DNA of 15,169 nucleotides from Actinomycetota bacterium (GTDB lineage Bacteria > Actinomycetota > Actinomycetes > Streptosporangiales > Streptosporangiaceae): assembly GCA_003168295.1 (NCBI GenBank), contig PMST01000493.1:10967-26135 (forward strand), in the 5' to 3' direction. The notes under the pieces were generated by a model that was not told the origin of the DNA, did not search any database, and was given only the letters and a program-made list of their open reading frames with translations. This document shows positions 1-7,884 of this stretch, one piece after another. The translations under genes were made by a program, and so were the position numbers. Each line of letters begins with the position of its first letter. The stretch's first letter is position 1.

Positions 1-347
1 TTTGCGTCGCTATCGACCATCTCGGTCAGGTTCATGATCACCGGGGTGCCTTCGCGGAAGTGTTCACCTATCGTACGCGCTTCATTGTAAGTGCGAGGAT
101 GCAGTGTCGTAATACGCGCGAGGTCAGTCGTCTGCGGCGCGGGCTCGGCACGCCACTCGGCGGCCTGGTAGCCGACGTAGTCGTCCCGGCCGAGGCGCGC
201 ATCGGGCTCATCTTGCCCCTCAGGGCGGTCCGCCGCCGGCTCGTCGTAGTCCTCGTACTCGCCATAGGAGTCGTACTTGTCTCCGAAGCGGTGGTCGTCC
301 TCCACGAGGCCTAGGTAGACCGCCATCTTTCGCATGGCACTGGCCAT
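1..347 (-). CDS. sepF: SepF, cell division protein (N-terminal part, cut by window edge)
   Basis: SepF is a membrane-associated ring-forming protein that tethers FtsZ filaments to the membrane and aligns the septum; it replaces FtsA in actinobacteria. About 115 residues are visible. The N-terminus ([17 protein letters not shown]) is the membrane-binding amphipathic helix typical of the family. An acidic, tyrosine-rich variable linker follows (residues about 17-75). The conserved core then begins with [20 protein letters not shown] and PVIMNLTEM before the edge. The ATG at 347 has a GGAGG Shine-Dalgarno (positions 356-360) eight bases upstream; a second in-frame ATG at 335 is possible. It lies 61 bp downstream of yggS, the normal actinobacterial order. 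Identification is firm; the C-terminal half is outside the window. Confidence 0.95.
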   Translation of the reverse strand, partial: MASAMRKMAVYLGLVEDDHRFGDKYDSYGEYEDYDEPAADRPEGQDEPDARLGRDDYVGYQAAEWRAEPAPQTTDLARITTLHPRTYNEARTIGEHFREGTPVIMNLTEMVDSDA

Positions 348-381
348 CCTTCAGTCCTCCCACCCTGTACCCGTTTTCGCC

Positions 382-394
382 AGCCGATTCGGCT
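382..394. repeat. Perfect short palindrome in the yggS-sepF gap
   Basis: The sequence AGCCGATTCGGCT has two perfect 6-bp arms around a single central base. It lies in the 61-bp space between the yggS stop and the sepF start. The single-base centre makes a full RNA hairpin impossible, so a protein-binding site is as likely as chance. No promoter pairs convincingly with it. Confidence 0.3.
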
Positions 395-408
395 TCACGC
401 GTGGGACA

Positions 409-1113
409 TTACCTGACACGAGGCCTGCGATCGCCGAGCAACGCCGTACCAATTCGCAGGTGTGTCGCGCCGGCCTCGACCGCGGCCTCGAAATCGCCGC
501 TCATACCGGCGGAGATCACCGTGGCGGAGGGCCGGACCGCACGTACGGCCGAGGCGCTGTCGAGCAGCCTGGCGAACGCCGCGGCGGGCGCCACGCCGAG
601 CGGAGCAATGGCCATCACGCCGCGCAGCACGAGCCCGGATTCGGCCGCCAGCACCTCAGCCAGGGCAGGAACCTCTCCGGCCGGTGTCCCGCCACGAGCC
701 GGGTCGCCATCCAGGCTGACCTCGATGAGGCAGTCGATGACCCGCTCGGCCCGGCGCGCGGCCCGGCCGAGCGCGTGGACCAGCCGGGCCCGGTCCACGG
801 AATGCACGACGCTGGCGTAGCGCACCACGCTGGCGCACTTATTCGTCTGCAGCTGGCCGATGAAATGCCAGGTGAGATGCAGGTCGGAGCACTGGGCCGC
901 CTTCGGCGCGGCCTCAGCGTCGCGGTTCTCGCCGACGTCGCGAAGGCCAAGCTCGCTCAGCAGCCGCACGTCCGAAGCGGGCCTGGTCTTGGTCACCGCG
1001 ATCAGCGTGATGGCGCCGGCGTCTCGTCCGGCCACCTCACAGGCCTTGGCGATGCGCCCTCGCACGTCGGCCAGCCGGGCCGCGAGTTCTTCCCGGCGAG
1101 GCGAATCGGTCAC
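409..1113 (-). CDS. yggS: YggS/YlmE-family PLP homeostasis protein
   Basis: This is the single-domain alanine-racemase-like TIM-barrel protein (COG0325) that binds pyridoxal phosphate and maintains vitamin B6 and amino-acid balance; it has no known catalytic reaction. Its 234 residues match the usual family length. The PLP lysine is K42 in [28 protein letters not shown] and the phosphate-binding end [20 protein letters not shown] are all present. It starts with GTG at 1113 and overlaps the ftsZ stop as GTGA, so it is probably translated by coupling to ftsZ. In Streptomyces and Mycobacterium a pgeF (laccase-domain) gene normally sits between ftsZ and yggS; here there is none. Confidence 0.95.
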   Translation of the reverse strand: MTDSPRREELAARLADVRGRIAKACEVAGRDAGAITLIAVTKTRPASDVRLLSELGLRDVGENRDAEAAPKAAQCSDLHLTWHFIGQLQTNKCASVVRYASVVHSVDRARLVHALGRAARRAERVIDCLIEVSLDGDPARGGTPAGEVPALAEVLAAESGLVLRGVMAIAPLGVAPAAAFARLLDSASAVRAVRPSATVISAGMSGDFEAAVEAGATHLRIGTALLGDRRPRVR

Positions 1114-2666
1114 TTGAGGAAGTCGGGGATGTCCAGGTCGTCGTCTTCTTCGAAAACGACGGGGCGGCGCCGGGTGGCGGGGACATCAAAGGTCTTCGCG
1201 GTATTCGGGACGGTCTCGGCGTGCGCCAGCCGGAACGCGGAGGAGCCTGCGGCGTTCGCCGCGGTCGCGGGAACCCTGTCCGGCCTGGGTGCTTCGGGCT
1301 GAGACACCTCATAGGCCTCCGCGCTGTACGACACGGCGACGACCTCGGCCGCGGCGGGCCTGTCGTCCGGCACCGGCGCGGAGAGCACGGCGGCGTGACC
1401 GGACCCGGCCGGCGCCATCGCGGTATCGGAACCGGCGAACGTATCGTTGCCGGTGACCGCGGTTATCGGGTCCGGGTCCGCGCTGAACCCTTCACTGCTG
1501 GTCCGGCCGGCCTCAGCCGAGCCGACCTCGGCCGCCGGGGCGTCCGTGTACCAGGGCGCTGCGCCTGCTGACCCCGCCGCGGCGCCGCCAGCAGCAGCTC
1601 CAGCGGATACTGCCGCAGGGGAACCGGCGGTGCTGACGCCCTGGGGCGCCGCGGCACTTGAACCGGTGCTGCTGTAGGAGGAACCGCCGGTGCTGGTGCT
1701 GGTGCTGCCCCGTGCGTTTCGGCCTTCGCCGAGGCCGGCCGCGATCACCGTCACCCGCACCTCGTCACCCAGAGCATCGTCGATGACCGCGCCGAAGATG
1801 ATATTGGCGTCAACCGCGGCGGAGTTGGCTACGAGCTGGGCGGCCTCATTGATCTCGAACAGCCCGAGGTCAGAGCCGCCCTGAATGGAGAGCAGCACGC
1901 CGTGCGCGCCGTCGATGCTCGCCTCGAGCAGCGGACTGGAGATCGCCATCTCGGCCGCCGCGACCGCGCGATCGTCGCCGCGCGACGAGCCCGTGCCCAT
2001 CAGGGCCGAGCCCGCCCCCGACATGACGGATTTCACGTCGGCGAAGTCCAGGTTGATCAGCCCGGGCGTGGTGATGAGGTCGGTGATGCCCTGGACGCCG
2101 GAAAGCAGCACCTGGTCCGCGGCCTTGAAGGCATCCAGGACGCTTACGTTCCGGTCCGAGATCGACAGCAGGCGGTCGTTCGGGATGACGATCAGCGTGT
2201 CGACCTCGCTGCGCAGCTTCTCGATGCCGATCTCGGCCTGCACGACGCGGCGCTTGCCCTCGAACCCGAACGGCCTGGTGACCACGCCGATGGTGAGCGC
2301 GCCGAGCGACCGGGCCACGTTCGCGACCACCGGGGCGCCCCCGGTCCCGGTGCCGCCGCCCTCGCCCGCCGTGACGAAGACCATGTCGGCCCCCTTGAGG
2401 ACCTCCTCGATCTCCTCCCGGTGATCTTGGGCGGCCTTGCCGCCGACATCGGGGTTGGCGCCGGCGCCCAGCCCTCTGGTGAGCTCGCGGCCGACATCGA
2501 GCTTGACGTCCGCATCGCTCATGAGCAGCGCCTGCGCGTCAGTGTTGATCGCGATGAACTCGACGCCCCTGAGCCCCTCTTCGATCATGCGATTGACGGC
2601 GTTGACGCCGCCACCACCGATTCCGACGACCTTGATAACCGCCAGATAGTTCTGCGGTGCTGCCAC
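1110..2666 (-). CDS. ftsZ: FtsZ, tubulin-like division GTPase with an unusually long C-terminal linker
   Basis: FtsZ polymerises with GTP into the Z ring that organises septal peptidoglycan synthesis. The globular part (residues 1 to about 312) is near-canonical. It has [13 protein letters not shown] (15-27), the tubulin signature GGGTGTG (103-109), and the T7 catalytic loop NLDFADV (205-211). The protein starts [12 protein letters not shown], as in Streptomyces. The C-terminus [11 protein letters not shown] is the conserved peptide that binds SepF and other partners. The linker between them (about 320-505) is some 185 residues of Ala/Ser/Gly/Thr/Pro with acidic patches. The total is 518 residues against roughly 380-400 in Mycobacterium and Streptomyces. 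The GTG start at 2666 has a GGAAAGG-like site about ten bases upstream. It overlaps yggS by four bases and follows a 310-bp promoter-bearing gap. Confidence 0.98.
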   Translation of the reverse strand: MAAPQNYLAVIKVVGIGGGGVNAVNRMIEEGLRGVEFIAINTDAQALLMSDADVKLDVGRELTRGLGAGANPDVGGKAAQDHREEIEEVLKGADMVFVTAGEGGGTGTGGAPVVANVARSLGALTIGVVTRPFGFEGKRRVVQAEIGIEKLRSEVDTLIVIPNDRLLSISDRNVSVLDAFKAADQVLLSGVQGITDLITTPGLINLDFADVKSVMSGAGSALMGTGSSRGDDRAVAAAEMAISSPLLEASIDGAHGVLLSIQGGSDLGLFEINEAAQLVANSAAVDANIIFGAVIDDALGDEVRVTVIAAGLGEGRNARGSTSTSTGGSSYSSTGSSAAAPQGVSTAGSPAAVSAGAAAGGAAAGSAGAAPWYTDAPAAEVGSAEAGRTSSEGFSADPDPITAVTGNDTFAGSDTAMAPAGSGHAAVLSAPVPDDRPAAAEVVAVSYSAEAYEVSQPEAPRPDRVPATAANAAGSSAFRLAHAETVPNTAKTFDVPATRRRPVVFEEDDDLDIPDFLK

Positions 2667-2976
2667 GAGGAGGGTACCTTTCCACTCGTTATTACTTTTG
2701 CCATCCCGGCGAAGGCTAATTCCCGCCGATCATGGCCCTGAGTTCGGGAAACCTTCGCCTTGCTGGTTGCCGCGGAATTCACCGCCACGGGCGTGGTTCG
2801 TCGCCATCAGGCTTCACCTTCAGGTTAAGATTTAAAGTTTTTGCCGTCCGCACGATTGATACGGACAGTAGGGTGGGAGGGCACCCGGGTCAACTAACCA
2901 CGCAGGAACCTGTCAGCGTGTCGCGGATCGGCGAGTCGCGCGGCCTCCCCGGGACTGTTTCGGGCATCGGCGCACA
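2667..2976 (-). promoter_or_regulatory. ftsQ-ftsZ intergenic region (ftsZ leader and promoter region)
   Basis: This 310-bp gap holds no convincing gene. It is noticeably less GC-rich than its surroundings, particularly around 2821-2865. In Streptomyces the corresponding gap carries several ftsZ promoters that allow a sporulation-linked rise in FtsZ, and a gap of this size here suggests a similar independent control. One good sigma-70-type promoter candidate (2865-2893) and a 5-bp inverted repeat GTCCG/CGGAC (2846-2850 and 2862-2866), close to the predicted transcription start, are visible. Confidence 0.7.
2865..2893 (-). promoter_or_regulatory. Candidate sigma-70-type promoter for ftsZ
   Basis: Reading the minus strand, TTGACC (2888-2893) is followed after exactly 17 bp by TACTGT (2865-2870). 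This fits the actinobacterial HrdB-type pattern TTGAC-N17-TAnnnT. Transcription would start near 2858 and give a leader of roughly 190 nt before the ftsZ GTG. The position matches the place where ftsZ promoters are known in Streptomyces. It is predicted from the motif only. Confidence 0.55.
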
Positions 2977-3759
2977 TCACTTGATCACCAAGGTTCCCGG
3001 CGCGCTCACGTCGTAATAGTGCGAGTGGGTCCGCATAAGAACACCAAGCTCTTCCGATTTCGCCGAGGCCTGGCCGGTGCCGCCCCAGACGACCGTTGTC
3101 CCGCCCGCCAGCTGCAGCGTCACCTGATCCGGGCTGGGGGCCGTGACCGATTCCACCGAGCGCCTGAGCCCGGCGGGCAATTCGCCGAGCACGGCCGCGG
3201 CCGCGCCGAGGTCCGGGTCGCCGCGCAGCAAGGTAACAGGGGCGATAGCGGGATAAAGCGGGAGGTCCCCGGGCTTGGTGGCGGCCCAGAGCACGATCAC
3301 GCCGGCCGGGTCGACGAGGTCGAAGCCTCCGCCCGGCGCCGGGACCGCGAGCGCGGGCGTACGCTCACGCACCACGATGACCACCCGGTCCGGCCAGGAC
3401 CTGGTGACCTGCGCGCTGCGCACCTGCCTGATGGTGTCCACCCGCGCCGCGACCTGCCCGGTGTTCACGCGGATCAGCGGCGTGCCCGGCTCGACGCCGG
3501 CGATGGCGAGAACTTCGGACGCCGGCACCAGGTGGGTACCCGAGACGACGACCGACCGGACCGCGAGCAGCCGGGAGCCGAACAACGCCCAGGCCGCGAA
3601 CCCGGCCAGGCCGGCCAGCGCCAGAGCGAAGAACGCCACCCGCCAGGAATGGACGACGCGGCCCTTATAGGCCGCATTAACGTGAGAAGTCGGACTGGCG
3701 CCGACGGCCTCATCGCGGGAGACTTCCCCGTCCCCGGATGCGCCGCCGGCTTCGATCAC
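2977..3759 (-). CDS. ftsQ: FtsQ/DivIB, divisome scaffold with POTRA domain
   Basis: FtsQ is a bitopic membrane protein that links early and late divisome proteins and helps regulate FtsW-FtsI. Its 260 residues show a charged cytoplasmic N-terminus (1-38), one transmembrane helix (about 41-60, VAFFALALAGLAGFAAWALF), and a POTRA domain (about 66-134, starting LAVRSVVVSGTHLVPASEV). The extracytoplasmic beta domain ends in SAPGTLVIK. The start is GTG at 3759, overlapping the murC stop as GTGA, so translation is probably coupled to murC. The long gap after it separates it transcriptionally from ftsZ. Sequence conservation in this family is low, but the architecture and position are decisive. Confidence 0.93.
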   Translation of the reverse strand: MIEAGGASGDGEVSRDEAVGASPTSHVNAAYKGRVVHSWRVAFFALALAGLAGFAAWALFGSRLLAVRSVVVSGTHLVPASEVLAIAGVEPGTPLIRVNTGQVAARVDTIRQVRSAQVTRSWPDRVVIVVRERTPALAVPAPGGGFDLVDPAGVIVLWAATKPGDLPLYPAIAPVTLLRGDPDLGAAAAVLGELPAGLRRSVESVTAPSPDQVTLQLAGGTTVVWGGTGQASAKSEELGVLMRTHSHYYDVSAPGTLVIK

Positions 3760-5207
3760 TCGCGTCGCCCGCCGAGGACCTCGACCAGCTGGGGCCCGAG
3801 CTTGGTCACGTCGCCGGCTCCCATCGTCAGGACCACGCTTCCGGGCTCGGCGATCTGCGCGATCAGTGGGGCCACCAGCGCCCGGTCCGGCAGGAACCGC
3901 GCCTGGCCGCCCGGGACCGCGTCCGCCACGAGCCGGCCGGTCACGCCGGGTTCCGGGTCCTCCCGCGCGGCGTACACGTCGAGGACCACGGCCTCGTCGG
4001 CGAGGCCGAGCGCCTGGCCGAACTCGGCGGCGAAGATCCTCGTGCGGCTGAACAGGTGCGGCTGGAAGATGGCGATCACCCGGCCGCCGTCCGCGATGTC
4101 CCGGGCGGCACGCAGGTCCGCGGCGAGCTCGGTCGGATGATGCGCGTAGCTGTCGAGCACCCGCACCCCGTCCGCCTCGCCCTTGAGCTCCAGGCGGCGC
4201 CGCGCCCCGCGGTAGCCCGCGATGGCCGCCGCCACCCGGGGCGGCGCGAAGCCAAGCTCGACGGCCGCGGCGAACGCCGCCGTCGCGTTCAGGGCGTTGT
4301 GGTGACCTGGGACTCCCACCGTCATATGGGAAAGACTTTCACCGAACGGGCCCTGGTCGGAGCACACCGCGAAGCTGACCGCCATCCCGCGGGACCGGAC
4401 ATCGCTGAGCTGGTAGTCGGCGTGGCCTGATTCGCCGTAGCGCCGGACGCGGCCCGGGATGACGCGTTCAAGCTGGGCCGCGACGACCTCCGCGCCCGGG
4501 TCGTCCGCGCAGGTCAGCACCGTGCCGCTGACGCGGCCGCCGAACGTGGTGAACGCGGCTTCGATGTCGGCCAGGTTCGCGTAGTTGTCTAGGTGATCGG
4601 CCTCGACGTTGGTGATGACGGCAACGTCGGGGGAAAGCAGGAGAAACGATCCGTCGCTCTCGTCCGCCTCGGCGACAAAATCCATGCCGGTGCCGTCCTC
4701 CGCGCCGAGCCCGGTCTCGGTGAGGATCCCGCCGATGACGTAACCGGGGTCGGCGCCGCACTCACGGAGCACCGTGGTGAGCATGGAGGTCGTGGTGGTC
4801 TTCCCGTGCGTCCCCGCGACGGCGATGACCCGCCGTCCGGCCATGACCGAGGCCAGCGCGGCGGCCCGGTGCAGCACCCGCATTCCGCGCCGGCTCGCCT
4901 CGGCCAGTTCCGGATTGTCCGGGCGGATGGCGCTGGACACCACCAGCGTGTCGCCTGCGCCCAGGCGGCCGAGGTTGCCTGCCGAGTGCCCGACGTGCAC
5001 GCTCGCGCCGAGCGCAGCCAGCTCATCGAGCATCGCCGAAGGCATCGCGTCGCTGCCCGACACCGGGATGCCCCTGGCCAGCATGATCCGCGCGATGCCG
5101 GACATGCCCGCGCCGCCGATGCCGGCGAAGTGCACCCGGCCCAGCCGGGCGGTCGGCACCGGCTCGGCCGCCATTATCTGCTTACTGAGCATCGGACTGA
5201 AGACCAT
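3756..5207 (-). CDS. murC: MurC, UDP-N-acetylmuramate--L-alanine ligase
   Basis: MurC adds L-alanine to UDP-MurNAc in an ATP-dependent step, the first amino-acid ligation of the cytoplasmic peptidoglycan pathway. The Rossmann-like N-terminal motif GIGGAGMSGIAR lies at 29-40. The Mur-ligase P-loop AGTHGKTTTT is at 131-140, followed by AEADESDGSF (179-188) and TNVEADHLDNY (199-209). The C-terminal domain carries DSYAHHPTE. At 483 residues it is of normal length. The ATG at 5207 is preceded by GGAGGGG (5215-5221), which settles the start over an in-frame ATG at 5174. It overlaps the end of murG by 26 bp and ftsQ by 4 bp. It is the only Mur ligase in the window. Confidence 0.97.
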   Translation of the reverse strand: MVFSPMLSKQIMAAEPVPTARLGRVHFAGIGGAGMSGIARIMLARGIPVSGSDAMPSAMLDELAALGASVHVGHSAGNLGRLGAGDTLVVSSAIRPDNPELAEASRRGMRVLHRAAALASVMAGRRVIAVAGTHGKTTTTSMLTTVLRECGADPGYVIGGILTETGLGAEDGTGMDFVAEADESDGSFLLLSPDVAVITNVEADHLDNYANLADIEAAFTTFGGRVSGTVLTCADDPGAEVVAAQLERVIPGRVRRYGESGHADYQLSDVRSRGMAVSFAVCSDQGPFGESLSHMTVGVPGHHNALNATAAFAAAVELGFAPPRVAAAIAGYRGARRRLELKGEADGVRVLDSYAHHPTELAADLRAARDIADGGRVIAIFQPHLFSRTRIFAAEFGQALGLADEAVVLDVYAAREDPEPGVTGRLVADAVPGGQARFLPDRALVAPLIAQIAEPGSVVLTMGAGDVTKLGPQLVEVLGGRRE

Positions 5208-6300
5208 GCGGGTTCCCCTCCGTGCCCGGCACGATCCTGAAGACGGCCTCGGCCAGCTGGCGATCGGCGTCGCCGCGCCCGAGCGACGCGGCCGCTTCTG
5301 ACATGTCCGCCACCTGGTCGATGTTCACCAGCACGGGCAACAGGGTGTCGCGGATCCACTCGGGGGTCAGCTCGTCGTCGGCCACCAGCATGCCACCGCC
5401 ATGTGCGACGACGGGCAGGGCGTTCAGCCGCTGCTCGCCGTTGCCGATGGGCAGCGGCACATAGGCGGCCGGCAGGCCCACGGCGGTGAGCTCGGCGCAG
5501 GTCATCGCGCCGGCCCGGCAGAGCGCGAAGTCCGCGGCCGCGTAGGCCAGGTCCATCCGGTCGATAAAGGGCGAGGCGACGTAGGGCACCCCGGTGGCGG
5601 ACACCGGGGCGTCGTGACCGTTGCGCGGACCGATGATGTGCAGCACCTGGACACCCGCGTCGCGGAGCCAGCCGGCCGCGCCGAACACCGCGGTGTTGAT
5701 GGAGCGGGCTCCTTGCGACCCGCCCGTCACCAGCAGCACGGGCAGGTCGGGACGGAGGCCGAAGTGCGCGCGCGCCTTATCGCCGACGGCCAGCCGGTCA
5801 AGGTCGGCGATCTCCCGCCTGATCGGGATGCCGATGTAGGTGCCGTTCCTGAGCTGGGTGTCCGGATGGCCGGTGAACACGTGCGTGGTGAACCTGGCGC
5901 CGAGCCGGTTGGCCAGTCCCGGCTTGGGGTTCGCCTCGTGCACGATGATCGGGACCCGGCGGCGGCGGGCCGCCAGGTAAGCAGGGGTCGCGACGTACCC
6001 GCCGAATCCGATGAGCACCTGCGCACCGGTCCGGTCGAGCGCAGCGGCGGCCGCGCTGACCGCGCCGGCCAGCCGGCCGGGGACCGTGAGCAGCTTTGGC
6101 GTCACTGACCTGGGCATCGGCACCGCCGGGATGAGCTCAAGGGGGTACCCGCGCAGCGGGATCAGCCGGGTCTCCAGACCGCGTTCGGTACCCAGGCAGG
6201 TGATCTCGGTGCCCGGGTCAATACGTCGCAACGCGTCCGCCAGCGCCAGGGCTGGTTCAATATGGCCGGCGGACCCACCGCCGGCAAGCATTACCTTCAT
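5182..6300 (-). CDS. murG: MurG, lipid I to lipid II N-acetylglucosaminyltransferase
   Basis: MurG is a GT28-family glycosyltransferase at the inner face of the membrane. It transfers GlcNAc from UDP-GlcNAc to lipid I to make lipid II. Its 372 residues match the family. Visible motifs are the N-terminal G-loop GGGSAGHIEPALAL (7-20), HEANPKPGLANRLGARF (121-137), the second G-loop TGGSQGARSIN (192-202), and the UDP-GlcNAc pocket CRAGAMTCAEL (261-271). The actinobacterial PLPIGNGEQRLNA (283-295) follows. The ATG at 6300 lies 24 bp downstream of the ftsW stop. Its 3' end overlaps the start of murC by 26 bp, which places the murC ribosome-binding site inside murG. Confidence 0.97.
   Translation of the reverse strand: MKVMLAGGGSAGHIEPALALADALRRIDPGTEITCLGTERGLETRLIPLRGYPLELIPAVPMPRSVTPKLLTVPGRLAGAVSAAAAALDRTGAQVLIGFGGYVATPAYLAARRRRVPIIVHEANPKPGLANRLGARFTTHVFTGHPDTQLRNGTYIGIPIRREIADLDRLAVGDKARAHFGLRPDLPVLLVTGGSQGARSINTAVFGAAGWLRDAGVQVLHIIGPRNGHDAPVSATGVPYVASPFIDRMDLAYAAADFALCRAGAMTCAELTAVGLPAAYVPLPIGNGEQRLNALPVVAHGGGMLVADDELTPEWIRDTLLPVLVNIDQVADMSEAAASLGRGDADRQLAEAVFRIVPGTEGNPHGLQSDAQ
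5215..5221 (-). promoter_or_regulatory. Shine-Dalgarno site deciding the murC start
   Basis: GGAGGGG on the minus strand, inside the 3' end of murG, sits seven bases before the murC ATG at 5207. The alternative in-frame ATG at 5174 has no comparable site. Confidence 0.7.
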
Positions 6301-6324
6301 GTCTCGTCCCTGACCGGCCCACGC

Positions 6325-7686
6325 TTATCGTCGGCGCTTTGATAGACCGAGCCAGCTTAGAACGCGCAGCGGCCAGCCGGGGCCCCGTGCGGCCAAAGCC
6401 TCACGGGCGCCGGGTTCGAGCCTGGCAAACGACATGAGCATGCCGAGCGCGATCAAGGTCACCAGCAAGGACGACAGCCCGGCGGAGACAAGAGGCAACG
6501 GCACCCCGGTAATGGGCAGGGCGCCGATCACCGCGCCGATGTTCACCGCGGCCTGAACGACGATCCAGGCGGTGATGGCGGTGGCCGCCAGCCGGCAGAA
6601 CACGTCGGGCACGCGCCGGGCGATCCGGAGCCCGGCAAAGGCCAGCCCGCCGTACAAGAAGGTGACGCACAGCGTGCCAACGAGGCCGAGTTCTTCGCCG
6701 ATGATGGCGAAGATGAAGTCGCTGGTCGACTCGGGGACCCAGCCCCATTTTCCCCCGCCGGCACCCAGGCCCACCCCGAAGAAGCCACCCGAGCCGATGG
6801 CGTACTTGCCCTGGATGCTCTGCATATTGGCACCGGTAGGGCTCCCCTGGGTACCGAAGAAACCGGTCAGGCGCTCGAACCGGTACCTCTCCGTGATGAT
6901 CATGAGCGCCACGGCCAGGACCATCAGGATCAGCAGGCCGCCGAACACCCGGCCGGGCGTGCCGATGACCCAGAGCAGGGCGAGGAAGATGATCAGCAGG
7001 ATGAGCGTGGTGCCCAGGTCGTCGCCCGTCATCACGAGCAGGCACAGCAGCCCCGCGCCCGGCATCAGCGGCACCAGCATGTGCCGCCAGTCGACGAGCT
7101 GGCCCAGCCGCTCCTTGCGGGCCAGCAGGTCGGCGCCCCATACCACCAGGGCGAGCTTGGCGATCTCGGACGGCTGGATCTGCTGCCCGCCGATGGAAAT
7201 CCACCGGGCCGCGCCGTTCTCAGAAACGCCGACACCGTGGATCAGCGTGAGCCCGAGTCCCACCACCGAGACCGCGACCAGAGGGTAGGCGAAGGCACGG
7301 AACAGCCGCGGCGACGAGCGCGCCGCGACCCACATCAGCGGCAGGCCGACGGCCGCCCCGAGCAGTTGCTTCTTGAAGTCGGTGAGGGGCGGCTGGCCAG
7401 CGATCAGGTCGGCGACGGACGTCGTGGACTCCACCATGACCAGGCCGAGCCCGAGGAGCAGGGCGGTGATGCCCAGGACGAGGTAGTACGACGTGAGCGG
7501 CCGGTCGAGCAGCCCGCGCCACATGCCGATCCGGTCCCGCACCCCGTCCAGGCCGCGCAGGCCCGGTGCGACCTGGCCCAGCGCCTCGCTGTCCAGCTCC
7601 GCCAGGCCGTCATGGTCACCGGATACCCTGATGTCCCCGGGGCCCGGCAAGGGCTGCTCGCCGAAGCTCACGCCGGATGCCGTCAT
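6325..7686 (-). CDS. ftsW: FtsW, septal SEDS peptidoglycan glycosyltransferase
   Basis: FtsW is the polytopic SEDS polymerase that, with the class B PBP FtsI, builds septal glycan strands from lipid II. From this start it has 453 residues with about ten hydrophobic helices, a Pro/Gly-rich cytoplasmic N-terminus and a basic C-terminus (GLSKRRR). Family motifs include NGAARWISIGGQQIQPSEIAK, GDDLGTT and TSDFIFAIIGEELG. The aspartate in the last motif (D323) aligns with the catalytic Asp of SEDS enzymes. The frame is open to a GTG at 7725 (466 residues). I prefer the ATG at 7686 because GGGGAG (7694-7699) lies seven bases upstream. The usual upstream partner murD is absent, so the gene must have its own promoter or be read from afar. 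The late SEDS motif reads PLVSAGLSS, where PxVSYGGSS is usual. Confidence 0.95.
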   Translation of the reverse strand: MTASGVSFGEQPLPGPGDIRVSGDHDGLAELDSEALGQVAPGLRGLDGVRDRIGMWRGLLDRPLTSYYLVLGITALLLGLGLVMVESTTSVADLIAGQPPLTDFKKQLLGAAVGLPLMWVAARSSPRLFRAFAYPLVAVSVVGLGLTLIHGVGVSENGAARWISIGGQQIQPSEIAKLALVVWGADLLARKERLGQLVDWRHMLVPLMPGAGLLCLLVMTGDDLGTTLILLIIFLALLWVIGTPGRVFGGLLILMVLAVALMIITERYRFERLTGFFGTQGSPTGANMQSIQGKYAIGSGGFFGVGLGAGGGKWGWVPESTSDFIFAIIGEELGLVGTLCVTFLYGGLAFAGLRIARRVPDVFCRLAATAITAWIVVQAAVNIGAVIGALPITGVPLPLVSAGLSSLLVTLIALGMLMSFARLEPGAREALAARGPGWPLRVLSWLGLSKRRR

Positions 7687-7693
7687 CCGCGGG

Positions 7694-7699
7694 CTCCCC
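7694..7699 (-). promoter_or_regulatory. Shine-Dalgarno site favouring the shorter ftsW start
   Basis: GGGGAG on the minus strand is seven bases upstream of ATG 7686. Neither the GTG at 7725 nor the ATG at 7719 has a purine-rich site at a workable distance. Confidence 0.55.
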
Positions 7700-7749
7700 G
7701 GATTCGCGAGAGCGGCCATGCCCACCGGGGGTTGTCATGGTGATGCATA

Positions 7750-7778
7750 ATCCAAGTCTGTTGGCTGGCCCGCGACAA
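7750..7778 (-). promoter_or_regulatory. Weak candidate promoter for the ftsW-murG-murC-ftsQ run
   Basis: On the minus strand TTGTCG (7773-7778) and TTGGAT (7750-7755) are separated by exactly 17 bp. The second hexamer differs at one base from the TAGGAT form common in Streptomyces. Transcription would start near 7743, about 57 nt before the preferred ftsW ATG. The insertion upstream of ftsW makes a promoter here necessary or at least useful, but the match is only moderate. Confidence 0.35.
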
Positions 7779-7884
7779 GACCGGGACATCCGTGGCGTGT
7801 CGCCCAAAGAACCGTTGGTAATTTCCGCCGCCACTGGCTGGGCCGGCGGAGGACGGCCCTGGTTATCTGGCATGATGTGCTCCA

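Noticed and set aside
334..1302. A 322-codon plus-strand frame over yggS and ftsZ
   Set aside because: It is an antisense shadow of two certain genes, rich in Arg, Gly and Ala, with no motif.
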